Origin: an uncultured Bartonella sp.
GTDB lineage: Bacteria > Pseudomonadota > Alphaproteobacteria > Rhizobiales > Rhizobiaceae
DNA length: 64,000 bases
Reading direction: 5' to 3'
Assembly (NCBI GenBank): GCA_945285915.1
Contig: CALYQL010000008.1
Span: forward strand, 47,305 to 111,304
The notes beneath the pieces were generated by a model that worked only from the letters and a program-made list of their open reading frames with translations, was not told the DNA's origin and ran no database searches. Positions 36,233 through 47,180 of the stretch are shown in pieces; position 1 is the first letter of the stretch, and each line of letters starts with the position of its first letter. The position numbers and the translations under genes are program-made.

Positions 36233-37423
36233 ATGCGCATTATTGAGCAATACATCCTACGGCGCGTCTTTATGCTTTTTGCAGCTGTTTTAGTTGCATC
36301 AGTTGGAATCAGCTGGACAGTTCAAGTCTTAGCAAAGATCAATTACTTGACGACAAGTGGCCAGACATTTCTCGCTATTTTACAATTTTCATCGTTATTT
36401 ATTCCTTCAGCGATTCCTTTAGTTATTCCTTTTGCGCTGGTTATTGCCATTGCACAAACCTTATCCACAATGAATCAGGATTCAGAGCTCGTCGTTATTA
36501 ACGCTTCTGGTGCTCCGCGAAATACGGTTTGGAAACCCATTCTTTTACTTGCTGTGCTTGCAGCAGTCTTTTCATTTTTTATTGCTAATTTTGTAACACC
36601 ACAAGCGCGTCTAACAATGCGTGAAATGGTGGCAACAGCGCATGCTGATCTTATCAACGCCTTCATACAAGAAGGTAGTTTTCGCGAATTGACCACAAAT
36701 CTTTATATGGAAATTGGTCAACGCAATGATGACGGCACGATTGGGCGTCTGTTTATCGCCGATCAGAGAGATCCTAATACAGATCTGTTCTACTATGCGG
36801 TGGATGGTTCTGTTATCAGCAATAGTAAAGGCGATTTTCTTGTTCTGAATAATGGTGAAGTTCAACGGCGTGATAATCAAAAAGGTGATGTATCGATCAT
36901 CAAATTCGGTACATATACATTTAACCTTGGCGAGTTTACAGCTAGTGACGGAACTCCAACCATATTTCCTAAAGATAGACCCCTTCTCTATTTGATGCAT
37001 CCAGACGCTAATGATCCGTATTATCAACGGCGTCCATTGCAATATACTGCAGAAATGCATCGTCGTTTTACAGAATGGCTTTATCCTATTGTGTTTGCAC
37101 TTATAGCCTTGGCGGTTGCAGGTGATGCACGCTCGCATAGACAAGCGCGCATTTCTGCCTCGTTTTCTGCTATTTCACTTTCTCTTCTAGTTTATTGGCT
37201 TGGATATTTCTTCGGGGATCGTGCCGATAGTGATTTGGCTTACGTGCCATTATTGTATATTTTACCACTCGGTATCAGTGCATTTATTCTATTTATGTTT
37301 ATAACCAATCGTAAAATGTCGCTTCCTGATAAGTTTAACGACAAACTTAATAACATTTCTGATTGGATAAAGTCGAAATTTAAATTCCGTACACAAAGCA
37401 GTAATGATGGAGGGACGCCATGA
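36233..37423 (+). CDS. lptF: LPS export permease LptF
   Basis: LptF and LptG form the inner-membrane part of the LptB2FG transporter that extracts lipopolysaccharide. The 396-residue protein has three N-terminal and three C-terminal membrane helices around a periplasmic beta-jellyroll (about 130-290). MRIIEQYILRRVF at the start and MNQDSELVVINASG are typical. Its stop overlaps the lptG start by 4 bp. The order pepA-lptFG, with lptD next, is common in the group. Confidence 0.95.
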   Translation: MRIIEQYILRRVFMLFAAVLVASVGISWTVQVLAKINYLTTSGQTFLAILQFSSLFIPSAIPLVIPFALVIAIAQTLSTMNQDSELVVINASGAPRNTVWKPILLLAVLAAVFSFFIANFVTPQARLTMREMVATAHADLINAFIQEGSFRELTTNLYMEIGQRNDDGTIGRLFIADQRDPNTDLFYYAVDGSVISNSKGDFLVLNNGEVQRRDNQKGDVSIIKFGTYTFNLGEFTASDGTPTIFPKDRPLLYLMHPDANDPYYQRRPLQYTAEMHRRFTEWLYPIVFALIALAVAGDARSHRQARISASFSAISLSLLVYWLGYFFGDRADSDLAYVPLLYILPLGISAFILFMFITNRKMSLPDKFNDKLNNISDWIKSKFKFRTQSSNDGGTP

Positions 37424-38511
37424 TCGGTTGGACTCTCGGACGTTACTTCTTTATGCGGTACGTAAAGATTACTGCATATTTTCTATTGGGTATATTTGTC
37501 CTCGCTCTTTTAATGGACTTTACAGAAAATGCTGGCCGGCTTGCAGGTCTTCCGGGATATTCTGCTTTGGGCGCTCTCACAATGTCGGCGCTTCGTATAC
37601 CTTTTATTATGCAGCAGCTTTTTCCATTTGTAGCCCTATTTTCAGCGATGGCGACATTGATTTCGCTTAATCGAAAAATGGAATTGGTGATTGCACGTTC
37701 AATTGGCGTATCGGCGTGGCAATTTCTTATGCCAGCCTGTCTCGGTGCTTTCTTATTCGGTGTTATTGCTGTGGTTGTTGTTAATCCGCTTGCAGCATGG
37801 GGAACCAGCCAATCAGAACAATTATTAGCCAATTGGAAAGGTGATGACGCCCAAACGCCAGCAAATAGCAATCGTATTCCTTGGCTTACCCAAAGAACCG
37901 ATGCCGGTGTCACTACAATTGGCGCAAAAGCCGTTGCAGATAAGGGACTTACGCTTATCGATGCGACGTTCGTTGAATATAATTCAGACGGAACAGTAAA
38001 TGATTGGCTTAACACCAGTCAGGCAAAATTGACGAATGGTGCATGGGTTCTGACAAATGGAACACGGTACAAAGCCGGACATGAGCCACAAAAATTTGAG
38101 GAACTTAAAGTAGCCACCCATTTGCGTCCAGAATTTGTGGAAGATCGCCTTGCTGATCCTGCAGCGATTCCTTTCTATGAATTACCACGTAAAATTGAAA
38201 TAGCGCGTTCTTTTGGTTACTCCGCCAATGTTTTTGATATGCAATTACAATCTCTAATTGCATTACCGGCGCTATTAATTGCAATGACATTGATTGCAGC
38301 AACAGTTACTTTAAAATTTGTGCGATTTGGACAGTCCGGAATGCTGATTCTGGGTGGTATCATTGCCGGGTTCGTGCTTTATGTAGTTTCGGTTCTTGTG
38401 CAAGCTTTCGGTAAGGTGGGGTATGTTCCACCTGCTGTGGCAGCGTGGGTGCCGGTTGTTATAGCTTTATTTTTTGGTATCTCCTTTTTGTTGCATAAAG
38501 AGGATGGCTAG
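37420..38511 (+). CDS. lptG: LPS export permease LptG
   Basis: A 363-residue partner of LptF with the same six-helix plus jellyroll plan; GWTLGRYFFMRYVKI at the start, SLNRKMELVIARSIGVS after helix 2 and SVLVQAFGKVGYVPPAVAAW near the end. The ATGA overlap with lptF and the immediate lptD start show coupling. LptB is not in the window. Confidence 0.95.
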   Translation: MIGWTLGRYFFMRYVKITAYFLLGIFVLALLMDFTENAGRLAGLPGYSALGALTMSALRIPFIMQQLFPFVALFSAMATLISLNRKMELVIARSIGVSAWQFLMPACLGAFLFGVIAVVVVNPLAAWGTSQSEQLLANWKGDDAQTPANSNRIPWLTQRTDAGVTTIGAKAVADKGLTLIDATFVEYNSDGTVNDWLNTSQAKLTNGAWVLTNGTRYKAGHEPQKFEELKVATHLRPEFVEDRLADPAAIPFYELPRKIEIARSFGYSANVFDMQLQSLIALPALLIAMTLIAATVTLKFVRFGQSGMLILGGIIAGFVLYVVSVLVQAFGKVGYVPPAVAAWVPVVIALFFGISFLLHKEDG

Positions 38512-40896
38512 GTGAAACGATTGAATAGTGGAATAACAATTTCAAAGAGCCTAAAAGCATTGGCGATCACAACCGCATTGGGGTGTGTGATGGGCTTGGG
38601 TGCAACAAATTTTGTGTATGCACAAGATTTTGGCGCGCTCTCAGCAACACACAAAACAGATCCTAATGCGCGGATGTTGTTGTCTGCCGATGAGCTAGTT
38701 TATGACCGTGATGCCAATACCGTCACAGCACAAGGCAACGTTAGAATAGAGTATGACGGTAACAGAATCGTTGCACGTAAAGTAACATACAACCAGAAAA
38801 CCGGACGCGTTATGGCGGAAGGCGAAGTAGAAGTTGTTCAACCGGACGGCAGCAAACTTTATGCAGACCAAATCGATATGACAGACGATTTGGGCGAAGG
38901 TTTTGTTAATTCCTTACGGGCAGAAACACCTGACAATACACGTTTTGCAGCTGAAAGTGCCGAGCGTAGTGGTGGGCAAATGACGGTGTTCAATCGCGGT
39001 GCCTATACAGCTTGTGAGCCTTGCTACTCTAAACCGGATCATGATGTTTTATGGCAGATAAAAGCCAAAAAGATTATTTGGAATGGCGCAACCAAAACTA
39101 TGCGTTTTGAAGACAGCCACTTTGAATTTTTTGGTATGCCGATTGCATGGTTTCCGGTATTTGAAATGCCGGACCCTACGGTCAAACGCAAAACCGGTGT
39201 TTTAGCGCCAAGTTTTATGTATAATAAGGATCTAGGGCTAGGAATACGCAATTCCTATTTCTGGAATTTGGCACCAAATTACGATTTTACCCTTTCCGCC
39301 ACAGGCTATACCAATCAAGGTCTTTTAACGGAAGGTGAATGGCGTCATCGCTTGGAAACCGGAACATATAATATCCGGTTTGCACATATATATCAGGCTA
39401 ATCCAGATGATTTTGATGCCGGCTCAATCGATAGGCTGAATGACAACCGTTATATGGTTGCCACAAAAGGTGATTTCCGGATCAATTCAAATTGGACCTA
39501 TGGTTGGAATATATTAGCTCAATCGGACAGAAATTTTAGCCGTACTTATAATTTAGAAGGTTATAAGGACGACGTTTTCCGTTCACAAGTTTATCTCAAT
39601 GGTTTAGCGGGCAGAAATTACTTTGATATGCGCTTCTATCATTTTGAAGTGCAGGATTCGATGACGAAAGACAATCCTAGTGAACGTTATACCCGTCAGC
39701 CATGGGTATTGCCGCGTATTGATTATTCGTTCACGCCAGATGAGTCGGTTTATGGTGGCGAATTTACTTTCCATACCAATGTGCAAACCATATATCGCGA
39801 TCGCGCAGACTTTGCTTTTGCTGATTGGCAGGGAAAGCCACTTGATACTGCCCGTCTCGCTGGTATGTCCGGTACTAATTTCCGTTTAACATCAGATGTT
39901 GAGTGGAAGAGAAGTGTTATTACGCAAGGCGGTTTGGTTATAACACCAATTCTTGCTTTACGGGGCGATGGCATTGGCACTAATGCAAATGGAAGCTATG
40001 GCGGATATACAACAGAAGGAACCTACCGTAATGTTGATATTGAGTCCGGTGCATTCCGCGGCATGGCGACAGCTGGATTAGAACTGCGCTATCCACTATT
40101 GTTTACTGCAGGCAATACAACACATATTCTTGAGCCTATGGCGCAAATATTCGTGCGCAATAACGAGCAATATACTGGTCGCCTGCCAAATGAAGATGCA
40201 CAAAGCTTTGTATTTGATGCAACAACACTATTTGAGCGTGATAAATTTTCTGGTTATGATCGCCTAGAGGGTGGCACCCGTTCTAATGTCGGTCTGCGTT
40301 ATTCCGGAAACTTGAACAATGGCTGGTCACTCTATGGATTGGTAGGTCAATCGTTCCAGCTATTTGGCAAAAATTCGTATAATGCAAAAGATTTTGTAAG
40401 CGTTGGAGCTGATTCTGGCCTTGAAACGGCACGGTCCGATTATGTTGCCATGGTCGGTGCGAGCGATGAAAATGGTTTTGCAATAGCGTCTCGCGGACGC
40501 TTTGATGAAGAAACGGGTTCGATCCGGCGTGGTGAATTGGAAGTTTCCAAGAATTGGTCGCGTATTTGGGCTTCGTCCCAATATGCCTATATTCAGAGTC
40601 AGCCAGATTATGGCTATGCGCAAGATCGTCAGGAAGTTTCCTTACAAACTGGTTACAAGTTTACGGATCACTGGTCTATTAACACCAATACAAGTTATGA
40701 CCTTGTTTCGGATACACTCGTTAAAATCGGCGGTGGTTTGAATTATCTTGATGAATGTTTTGGTTTGAATCTTGGCTATCAGCAAACAAGAAACCCGTGG
40801 GAAAACGAACCATCGCACACTTTTGGCTTCATGCTCTCATTCCGTACAGTTGCTGATATTGGAAATGGCGATATAGGCAGTAATTTCAAGAAATAA
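38512..40896 (+). CDS. lptD: LPS assembly protein LptD
   Basis: LptD is the outer-membrane barrel that places LPS on the cell surface. The GTG start directly follows the lptG stop with GAGGA seven bases upstream. The 794 residues contain a signal peptide ending near YAQD (about residue 38), an OstA/LptA-like periplasmic domain (about 55-165) and a long beta-barrel. Cys pairs CEPC (near 168-171) and one in DECFGLNLGY near the end suit the disulfides that activate LptD. It is followed by a SurA-like chaperone. Confidence 0.95.
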   Translation: MKRLNSGITISKSLKALAITTALGCVMGLGATNFVYAQDFGALSATHKTDPNARMLLSADELVYDRDANTVTAQGNVRIEYDGNRIVARKVTYNQKTGRVMAEGEVEVVQPDGSKLYADQIDMTDDLGEGFVNSLRAETPDNTRFAAESAERSGGQMTVFNRGAYTACEPCYSKPDHDVLWQIKAKKIIWNGATKTMRFEDSHFEFFGMPIAWFPVFEMPDPTVKRKTGVLAPSFMYNKDLGLGIRNSYFWNLAPNYDFTLSATGYTNQGLLTEGEWRHRLETGTYNIRFAHIYQANPDDFDAGSIDRLNDNRYMVATKGDFRINSNWTYGWNILAQSDRNFSRTYNLEGYKDDVFRSQVYLNGLAGRNYFDMRFYHFEVQDSMTKDNPSERYTRQPWVLPRIDYSFTPDESVYGGEFTFHTNVQTIYRDRADFAFADWQGKPLDTARLAGMSGTNFRLTSDVEWKRSVITQGGLVITPILALRGDGIGTNANGSYGGYTTEGTYRNVDIESGAFRGMATAGLELRYPLLFTAGNTTHILEPMAQIFVRNNEQYTGRLPNEDAQSFVFDATTLFERDKFSGYDRLEGGTRSNVGLRYSGNLNNGWSLYGLVGQSFQLFGKNSYNAKDFVSVGADSGLETARSDYVAMVGASDENGFAIASRGRFDEETGSIRRGELEVSKNWSRIWASSQYAYIQSQPDYGYAQDRQEVSLQTGYKFTDHWSINTNTSYDLVSDTLVKIGGGLNYLDECFGLNLGYQQTRNPWENEPSHTFGFMLSFRTVADIGNGDIGSNFKK

Positions 40897-40999
40897 GTCT
40901 TGAGATTGCTGGGCTATAGGTTCGATTATCGTAGTGAAGATTTAAATTGTTAGAATTAACCATCTAATTTAGTGGACAGATAGGCAGAAACGAAACACA

Positions 41000-41977
41000 A
41001 TGAAGAAAATAAAATACAGCACACTGGCTTTTATATTTGCTACAACAGCATGTGTAGCAGGCATGTCTTCACAGGCGTTTTCAGCGTCACGTAAATCTGT
41101 ACCACAAAATGTCCAAGCCGGACAAACGACGGTTGCGGTCATTGTCAATGGCAATGCAATTACTAATTATGATATTCAAAGACGTGCAGCATTTTTAAAG
41201 TTGCAACGCCGTCAAGGAAACCTGCCAGCTCTCGCAAAAAGCGAATTGATCGAAGAGATGCTGAAACGCGTCGAAATGAAGAAGCGCAATATCAGCGTTT
41301 CCGATGAAGAAGTGAACAAGGCATTTTCCGGTTTTGCAGAACGTAACCATATGACGGTAGCACAACTGACGCAAATGTTTGCGCAAACAGGCGTTACCGC
41401 CGATCACTTTAAAGATTATATCAGAACCCAAATGGGTTGGGGGCGTCTCGTTAGTGCTCGCTATCGCGCTGAAGGTGGCATCATAACGGAACAAGAAGCT
41501 GTACAACGCATGATAAAGAATGGTGGCGTTAAGCCTACCGCCAATGAATATGAACTTCAACAGGTCATATTTGTTGTGCCATCTAATCGGCGTTCAGCTA
41601 TCCTCGGAAAAAGAAAGCAGGATGCAGAGCTTTTCCGCGCAAAATTTGCTGGTTGCGATAATTTAAAACAACAAGCAACAACTATGCTAGACGTTACAGT
41701 AAGAAATCTTGGTCGTGTGCTTGAACCACAACTTCCTGAAGAATGGGAAAAGGCGGTCAAAGCCACACCAGTTGGTCGCATGACACCACCACAAGAAACA
41801 CCAAGAGGCGTTGAAGCCTTGGCCATTTGCGGTATTAAAAAAGTGTCGGATGATAAGGTTGCACAGCTTGTCTTTACCGTTCAAGATAATGAAAAGTCTG
41901 GTGATAAAAAAGCGGAAGACCTGAGTGCAAAATACCTCAAGGAGTTGCGGGAAAAGGCTCGCATTCAGAATCCTTGA
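41000..41977 (+). CDS. surA: SurA-type periplasmic chaperone/isomerase
   Basis: The 325-residue protein has a signal peptide (about 1-29), a SurA N-terminal domain (VNGNAITNYDIQRRAAF near 50-66; LIEEMLKR), and one parvulin-like domain (about 180-290, with ELQQVIFVVPS). SurA helps outer-membrane proteins, including LptD, fold. E. coli SurA has two parvulin domains; a single, divergent one is normal in rhizobia. The stop shares one base with the pdxA start. Confidence 0.9.
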   Translation: MKKIKYSTLAFIFATTACVAGMSSQAFSASRKSVPQNVQAGQTTVAVIVNGNAITNYDIQRRAAFLKLQRRQGNLPALAKSELIEEMLKRVEMKKRNISVSDEEVNKAFSGFAERNHMTVAQLTQMFAQTGVTADHFKDYIRTQMGWGRLVSARYRAEGGIITEQEAVQRMIKNGGVKPTANEYELQQVIFVVPSNRRSAILGKRKQDAELFRAKFAGCDNLKQQATTMLDVTVRNLGRVLEPQLPEEWEKAVKATPVGRMTPPQETPRGVEALAICGIKKVSDDKVAQLVFTVQDNEKSGDKKAEDLSAKYLKELREKARIQNP

Positions 41978-42984
41978 TGTTACCACTTGTTGTTAGCAGT
42001 GGTGATCCTGCCGGTATAGGATTGGAAATAGCTTTAAAAGCTTGGTTGCTAAGGCAGTCAAATGCGATACCGCCTTTTTTTATTCTTGCTGATCCGGATG
42101 TAATAAGAAGCCGAATAGCTTTATTGGGATATGATGTAACAACAAAAGTCGTAGATCTCGATCGTGTTTGTGAAAAATTCGATAATGTTTTGCCGATCGT
42201 GGAACTTGAAAATAGACAAGTTGCTGATGTTGGTCACCCCTCACCCCAAAATGCTTCAGGCATTGTTGAAGCGATAGAACGTGGTGTGAATTTCATTCAC
42301 GATGGATTGGCAGGTGGCCTTGTAACTTGTCCAATTGCAAAAGCAGTTCTTTATGATGCAGGTTTCAAATTTCCTGGACATACCGAATTTTTAGCCGATC
42401 TCGCTATGCAATTGACTGGAGAACCCTGTCAGCCTGTCATGATGCTTGCTGGACCGGAATTAAGAACTGTGCCGATTACAGTTCATATTGCCATTCAAAA
42501 GGTTCCTCAGGCTTTAACAACAGACCTAATTGTGCAAACGGCATTAATTACTGCAAATGATCTGCACAAAAGATTCGAGATAAATAAGCCGAGATTAGCA
42601 ATAGCAGGACTTAATCCTCACGCTGGGGAAAATGGTGCTATGGGTCTTGAAGAACAGACTATTATCATGCCCGCTATTGATATTTTGCGCAAACGAGGAA
42701 TTACAATAACTGATCCGCTGCCATCTGATACGATGTTTAATGAAAAAGCGCGTAAAAATTACGATGCAGCATTGTGTATGTATCATGACCAAGCATTAAT
42801 ACCGGTCAAAACAATTGGCTTTGATGACACAGTCAATGTAACATTGGGACTACCTTTTATCCGTACATCACCAGATCATGGTACTGCATTCAATATTGCA
42901 GGCAAAGGGATAGCATCGCCAGATAGTTTTATTGCGGCATTGAAAATGGCAAGTGAACTTGCGAAAAATAGTTGCAAACAATGA
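41977..42984 (+). CDS. pdxA: 4-hydroxythreonine-4-phosphate dehydrogenase
   Basis: PdxA oxidises 4-hydroxythreonine phosphate on the DXP-dependent vitamin B6 route. The 335-residue protein has [17 protein letters not shown] at the start, metal ligands in [24 protein letters not shown] and [10 protein letters not shown], and [12 protein letters not shown] at 41977 overlaps the surA stop as TGATG. The surA-pdxA-rsmA order is conserved in proteobacteria. Confidence 0.96.
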   Translation: MLPLVVSSGDPAGIGLEIALKAWLLRQSNAIPPFFILADPDVIRSRIALLGYDVTTKVVDLDRVCEKFDNVLPIVELENRQVADVGHPSPQNASGIVEAIERGVNFIHDGLAGGLVTCPIAKAVLYDAGFKFPGHTEFLADLAMQLTGEPCQPVMMLAGPELRTVPITVHIAIQKVPQALTTDLIVQTALITANDLHKRFEINKPRLAIAGLNPHAGENGAMGLEEQTIIMPAIDILRKRGITITDPLPSDTMFNEKARKNYDAALCMYHDQALIPVKTIGFDDTVNVTLGLPFIRTSPDHGTAFNIAGKGIASPDSFIAALKMASELAKNSCKQ

Positions 42985-43814
42985 GTATTGATACACTTCC
43001 GCCGTTACGGCAGATTATAGAAAAATATGATCTGCAGGCAAAAAAGTCTCTCGGTCAAAACTTTCTTTTTGATCTTAATTTGACAACAAAAATTGCCCGG
43101 CAAGCAGGCGACTTGGAAGGCAAATCAGTATTGGAAATTGGCCCCGGCCCTGGTGGTCTTACGAGGGCATTGTTAGCATTGGGTGCAAATGTAACCGCTA
43201 TTGAGCGAGATACACGTTGTCTACCGGCATTGAATGAAATTGCTGAAGCCTATCCAAATAAATTGAACATCATTTGTGGCGATGCGCTTGAGCAGGATTT
43301 CACCAAACTGTTTCCAGGCAATGACAAACCACATATTGTTGCCAATTTACCTTATAATGTCGGCACGCAGATTTTGATAAACTGGCTATTGGTCGAACCA
43401 TGGCCACCATTTTATCAATCCATGACACTGATGTTTCAACGCGAAGTGGCGGAACGTATTACGGCAAAGCCTTCAACACCACATTATGGACGGCTGGGTG
43501 TGCTAACAAATTGGAGATGCAAATCTGCCATTGCATTTGATGTCCCACGACAGGCCTTCACCCCACCACCAAAGATTACCTCTTCTGTGGTGCATCTCGT
43601 GCCTTATGATAATCCAATCCCCTGCTCTGCCAAGGCTTTAGAAACAGTGACAAAGGCAGCATTCGGACAACGGCGTAAGATGTTACGCCAAAGTCTTAAA
43701 ACACTTGGTGGCGAAGATCTTTTGCAGAAAGCTGCGATAGATGGAACACGACGAGCCGAAACGCTAAGCATTGAAGAATTTATCGCTTTGGCTCGCGCAC
43801 TTTCAAATCAGTAA
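42981..43814 (+). CDS. rsmA: 16S rRNA dimethyladenosine transferase
   Basis: RsmA (KsgA) dimethylates two adenines near the 3' end of 16S rRNA. The ATG at 42981 overlaps the pdxA stop as ATGA, giving 277 residues. Motifs: [14 protein letters not shown] at the start, [14 protein letters not shown] for SAM binding and ANLPYNV as the catalytic NLPY motif. It is the last gene of the lptF run and is convergent with gmk; I see no intrinsic terminator in the 81-bp gap. Confidence 0.97.
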   Translation: MSIDTLPPLRQIIEKYDLQAKKSLGQNFLFDLNLTTKIARQAGDLEGKSVLEIGPGPGGLTRALLALGANVTAIERDTRCLPALNEIAEAYPNKLNIICGDALEQDFTKLFPGNDKPHIVANLPYNVGTQILINWLLVEPWPPFYQSMTLMFQREVAERITAKPSTPHYGRLGVLTNWRCKSAIAFDVPRQAFTPPPKITSSVVHLVPYDNPIPCSAKALETVTKAAFGQRRKMLRQSLKTLGGEDLLQKAAIDGTRRAETLSIEEFIALARALSNQ

Positions 43815-43895
43815 ACCACTTGATCTCAGCCGATGAATATATTTTCAAATCAATAAATTGCCATTAAAATTGGATAAATTGATCTATCAATCAAA

Positions 43896-44564
43896 CTAGT
43901 CCAATTTTTCATTTAATAGCCCGTCTACAAATGAATCGAGATAGAGGCAACGTTTGCGCTTTATCGTTTCAGCAAGGTGGATTGCTTTAATCGTCGAAAA
44001 TGAGCGATTGAGATCCTCATTGACCAAAACGTAATCATAAGACTGCCATTGTTTGATTTCACCGCGAGCATTATCAAGCCTCAGATCAATCACTTCTTTG
44101 CTATCTTCAGCACGGCGGTTGAGGCGTGATTTCAATTCTTTCATCGATGGAGGAAGAATGAAAATAGACACGACATCATTGGGCATTTTTTGTTGTAGTT
44201 GTTTGGCACCCTGATAGTCGATATCAAACAACATATCGCGACCAGATGCAAGAGCCGTATCTACTGTTTCGCGCAATGTGCCATAGTAATTGCCGTGGAC
44301 TTCCGCCCATTCTATCAATTCGTCATTATCGCGCTTACGTTCAAAATCTTTTTTCGAGATAAAATGATAATGCACACCGTCTACTTCACTTGGGCGACGT
44401 TGACGGGTTGTCACACTAATAGATAGGCCAAGCTCACCGTCTTCCAAAAGCAGTCTTGATAGGGTTGTTTTGCCTGCACCAGATGGGGACGACAATACTA
44501 GTAACACGCCGCGCCTTGGTTCCAATATTTTTGTATTAAGCTCATGTGGCGATGCACTTGTCAT
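43896..44564 (-). CDS. gmk: Guanylate kinase
   Basis: Gmk converts GMP to GDP. The 222-residue protein has the phosphate loop [15 protein letters not shown] (about 25-39), [18 protein letters not shown] and [11 protein letters not shown]. It starts with a short N-terminal extension before the P-loop. It is 57 bp after yicC, a pairing seen across bacteria. Confidence 0.97.
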   Translation of the reverse strand: MTSASPHELNTKILEPRRGVLLVLSSPSGAGKTTLSRLLLEDGELGLSISVTTRQRRPSEVDGVHYHFISKKDFERKRDNDELIEWAEVHGNYYGTLRETVDTALASGRDMLFDIDYQGAKQLQQKMPNDVVSIFILPPSMKELKSRLNRRAEDSKEVIDLRLDNARGEIKQWQSYDYVLVNEDLNRSFSTIKAIHLAETIKRKRCLYLDSFVDGLLNEKLD

Positions 44565-44621
44565 ATGTCTTTGTCCTCTGGATAATCACTTAGCAAATTG
44601 ATTTTAGCGTTAAGCAAACCA

Positions 44622-45503
44622 TCATTCAATATTTTGTATCTGTTCCCGTAATTGGTCGATCACTGTTTTCAACTCTAAACCAACTTCTGTTAAAGATGCG
44701 GTGTGCGCCTTTGAACATAATGTATTTGCTTCTCGATTGAATTCTTGTGCCAGAAAATCCAAGCGCCTGCCAATAGGTTGTTCGGATGAAATCAAACTAC
44801 GGGCAGCTTTAATATGACCATCAAGACGATCTAGTTCTTCCTGAACATCAACTTTTGTTGCAATAAAAGCGGCTTCTATATGCAAACGTTGTGGATCAAG
44901 TGGTACATTGGTGTCCAACAAAGCTTCCACTGTCGTCTTCAGTCGCTCCCGAATAGCATCAAGTGACCTTGCGGGATCATTGCGCGCTTTTTTTACAAGT
45001 ATTTCCAACTGGTTGATTTTTTCTGTTAAAATTTGTTCAAGGCTGTTGCCTTCTGCTTTGCGTGAAGCAACCAATTCCGACAAAATACGCTCAAACCCCA
45101 TATTGATGGCGTTTCTACATTCATCATTGAGAGTATCAAGGCAATTTTCGCCATCGTGTTCTATCACACCCTTAATTGTTAAGAGCTCCGCCAATGATGA
45201 TTTGGCGATATTGTATTCTTTTTCCAGTTCGGCTGATAGATTAATCAGATATGAAATATATTCGCGATTAATGACCGGAATACTGGAAGTTTTTGGCGAG
45301 GTTATTGTTAGTGAAAATGTAATACTACCACGTGCGAAAACGGCTGCAGCTTTCTTTTTCAATTCATTTTCAAAGACATCTAACAATGTCGTTGAACGAA
45401 ATTTGACATCAAGCCCCTTACCATTGACTGAACGTGCTTCCCAAGTAACATTGAAATCACCAACTTTGGTGTCTACTCGGGCAAAACCTGTCATACTTTG
45501 CAA
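44622..45503 (-). CDS. yicC: YicC family endoribonuclease
   Basis: YicC proteins are RNases with a stress-related role; E. coli YicC acts on a small RNA. The 293 residues start MQSMTGFAR when read from the TTG at 45503, matching the family start MIRSMTGFAR, and GGAG lies nine bases before that TTG. ATG at 45494 lies too far from it. The C-terminal DUF1732 region ends FNREANTLCSKAH and VIDQLREQIQNIE, as expected. It precedes gmk. Confidence 0.93.
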   Translation of the reverse strand: MQSMTGFARVDTKVGDFNVTWEARSVNGKGLDVKFRSTTLLDVFENELKKKAAAVFARGSITFSLTITSPKTSSIPVINREYISYLINLSAELEKEYNIAKSSLAELLTIKGVIEHDGENCLDTLNDECRNAINMGFERILSELVASRKAEGNSLEQILTEKINQLEILVKKARNDPARSLDAIRERLKTTVEALLDTNVPLDPQRLHIEAAFIATKVDVQEELDRLDGHIKAARSLISSEQPIGRRLDFLAQEFNREANTLCSKAHTASLTEVGLELKTVIDQLREQIQNIE

Positions 45504-45978
45504 TATTATAAACTCCTTACGTCCACCCGATACCCCCCCGTGATCGAATTTGGTTATAGATTCGTATTAAGTGGTACTCTTAGTGGCGGTTTTATTGCTT
45601 GTTTTGAATCAATTAAAAAGAGCTTATTTGAAAACACACGAAAGATTTATTGGTTAAACTATCTGAAGGCTTTTGCTATTTCTCATTAGAACCCAAAAGA
45701 CATACGTCTCACACAGAACGATATGTACAAAGCCTTGCAAGCAGGTCATTTCGGAATGCAATATACGCAGTTTGTATCTTTAAGTTTATTTCAAACCGTC
45801 TCATCTATCTAATTATTCGCATAAATGCAGCGATTATAAGATTATCCGCCTATATGACCCAAAGGCGCATATTGAAGCTATTGAAATCATATGAAAATTA
45901 TTATCTTCTATCGCTTATTTTAGCGACATAACGGTTCAGACTTTAAGTCGATAATATCTTTCACTAGATATCGCAGAA
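45504..45978. other. Intergenic region between mltG and yicC
   Basis: A 475-bp spacer. Two short + strand frames (45498-45689 and 45650-45931) have no ribosome site or family resemblance. A weak hairpin ATATCT-TTCACT-AGATAT (45954-45971) lies just after the mltG stop. The yicC promoter must be at the left end. Confidence 0.6.
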
Positions 45979-47085
45979 TTAGTTATCTTTCTGCAACGCA
46001 CGCCACTTCCGAACATTTGCATTATGTTCATCCAATGACTTTGCAAATACATGACCGCCTGTTCCGTCAGCTACGAAATAAAGGGCATCTGTTTTTGGTG
46101 GATTTGCAACTGCCTCAAGTGCATCACGACCCGGATTTGCAATTGGCGTCGGTGGTAAGCCATTTATTCTATAGGTATTATACGGCGTTTCTTGATCGAG
46201 ATCAGAGCGATATATCGGTCTATCCGATGGTTTACCAGCACCGCCAAATATCCCATAAATAACAGTCGGATCCGACTGCAAGCGCATATGTTTGATCAAT
46301 CGGTTACAGAATACCGCAGCAACTTGCGGGCGTTCCGTCGCAATGCCAGTTTCTTTTTCCACGATTGATGCCAAAGTAACAAATTCATTGATCGTCTTTA
46401 TTGGTAGATCGGGTGAACGCTTTGCCCAAATTTCAGAAACGAGCTTATCCTGTCCATCGCGCAACCGTTTTACGATCTGCGCCCGTGTTGTACCGCGCGC
46501 GAAGCTCACGGTATTTGTCATTAAACTACCTTCAGGCGGTAATTGTTGTGGCAAATCACCAACCAAAACTTCATTGGCAGCTAAACGATCAAAAATTTGC
46601 TTAACCGTAAGACCTTCTGGAACTGTAAATGTATATTCGATAGATTTTCCTGCTACCAGAATATCCATAATTGCGCTCATTGAGGCGTGTGCTGGTATTG
46701 CATATTCCCCTGCTTTTAACAGTTTTGCTTTGTCCTGATACCCGACACCATAAACAAAAACGTCGGCAGATCGGATCATGCCTTGTTTTTCCAATAAAGC
46801 GGCAATTTCTCTAATGCCGGTTCCAGGTTGAATTAAAATAACCTGTTGTTCTTCTAATGGTCCAGCGGCAAAAAACATATTTTTTCCGATATAAATCGGA
46901 ATAGTGATGGCAAGGATTATAACAATCACAAGCATCAAAAAGAAATTGCCTAATATAACAAATGGATTGCGTGCTATGTGAGAGCGTTTTGATTTATCGT
47001 CTAGTTCGCTCTCATCACTTTCTTGCGGTAGAGGCAAATGAGAAACATCTTGGTCAGATTGTATCTTTCTTTCCTCATCAGACAT
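45979..47085 (-). CDS. mltG: Endolytic murein transglycosylase MltG
   Basis: MltG cuts nascent glycan strands at the inner membrane and so sets their length. The 368-residue protein has an acidic cytoplasmic N-terminus (about 1-42), one membrane helix (about 43-65), a LysM-like subdomain and a catalytic YceG domain with LASIVEKETG (catalytic Glu), SDPTVIYGI and YNTYRINGLPPTPIANPG. It is 95 bp after fabF; fabF followed by mltG is common in this order. Confidence 0.96.
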   Translation of the reverse strand: MSDEERKIQSDQDVSHLPLPQESDESELDDKSKRSHIARNPFVILGNFFLMLVIVIILAITIPIYIGKNMFFAAGPLEEQQVILIQPGTGIREIAALLEKQGMIRSADVFVYGVGYQDKAKLLKAGEYAIPAHASMSAIMDILVAGKSIEYTFTVPEGLTVKQIFDRLAANEVLVGDLPQQLPPEGSLMTNTVSFARGTTRAQIVKRLRDGQDKLVSEIWAKRSPDLPIKTINEFVTLASIVEKETGIATERPQVAAVFCNRLIKHMRLQSDPTVIYGIFGGAGKPSDRPIYRSDLDQETPYNTYRINGLPPTPIANPGRDALEAVANPPKTDALYFVADGTGGHVFAKSLDEHNANVRKWRALQKDN

Positions 47086-47180
47086 AAGCGCACACCCTAA
47101 TACTCATGAAAAACATAAACCGTTTCCATGATTTTATTCAAAGAATAAGACAAAATAGAGAGACGTTACAAGTCTAAATA

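Noticed and set aside
45650..45931. 93-codon + strand frame between yicC and mltG
   Set aside because: Composition is that of random AT-rich DNA (Ile, Leu, Tyr, Arg), with no domain or ribosome site.
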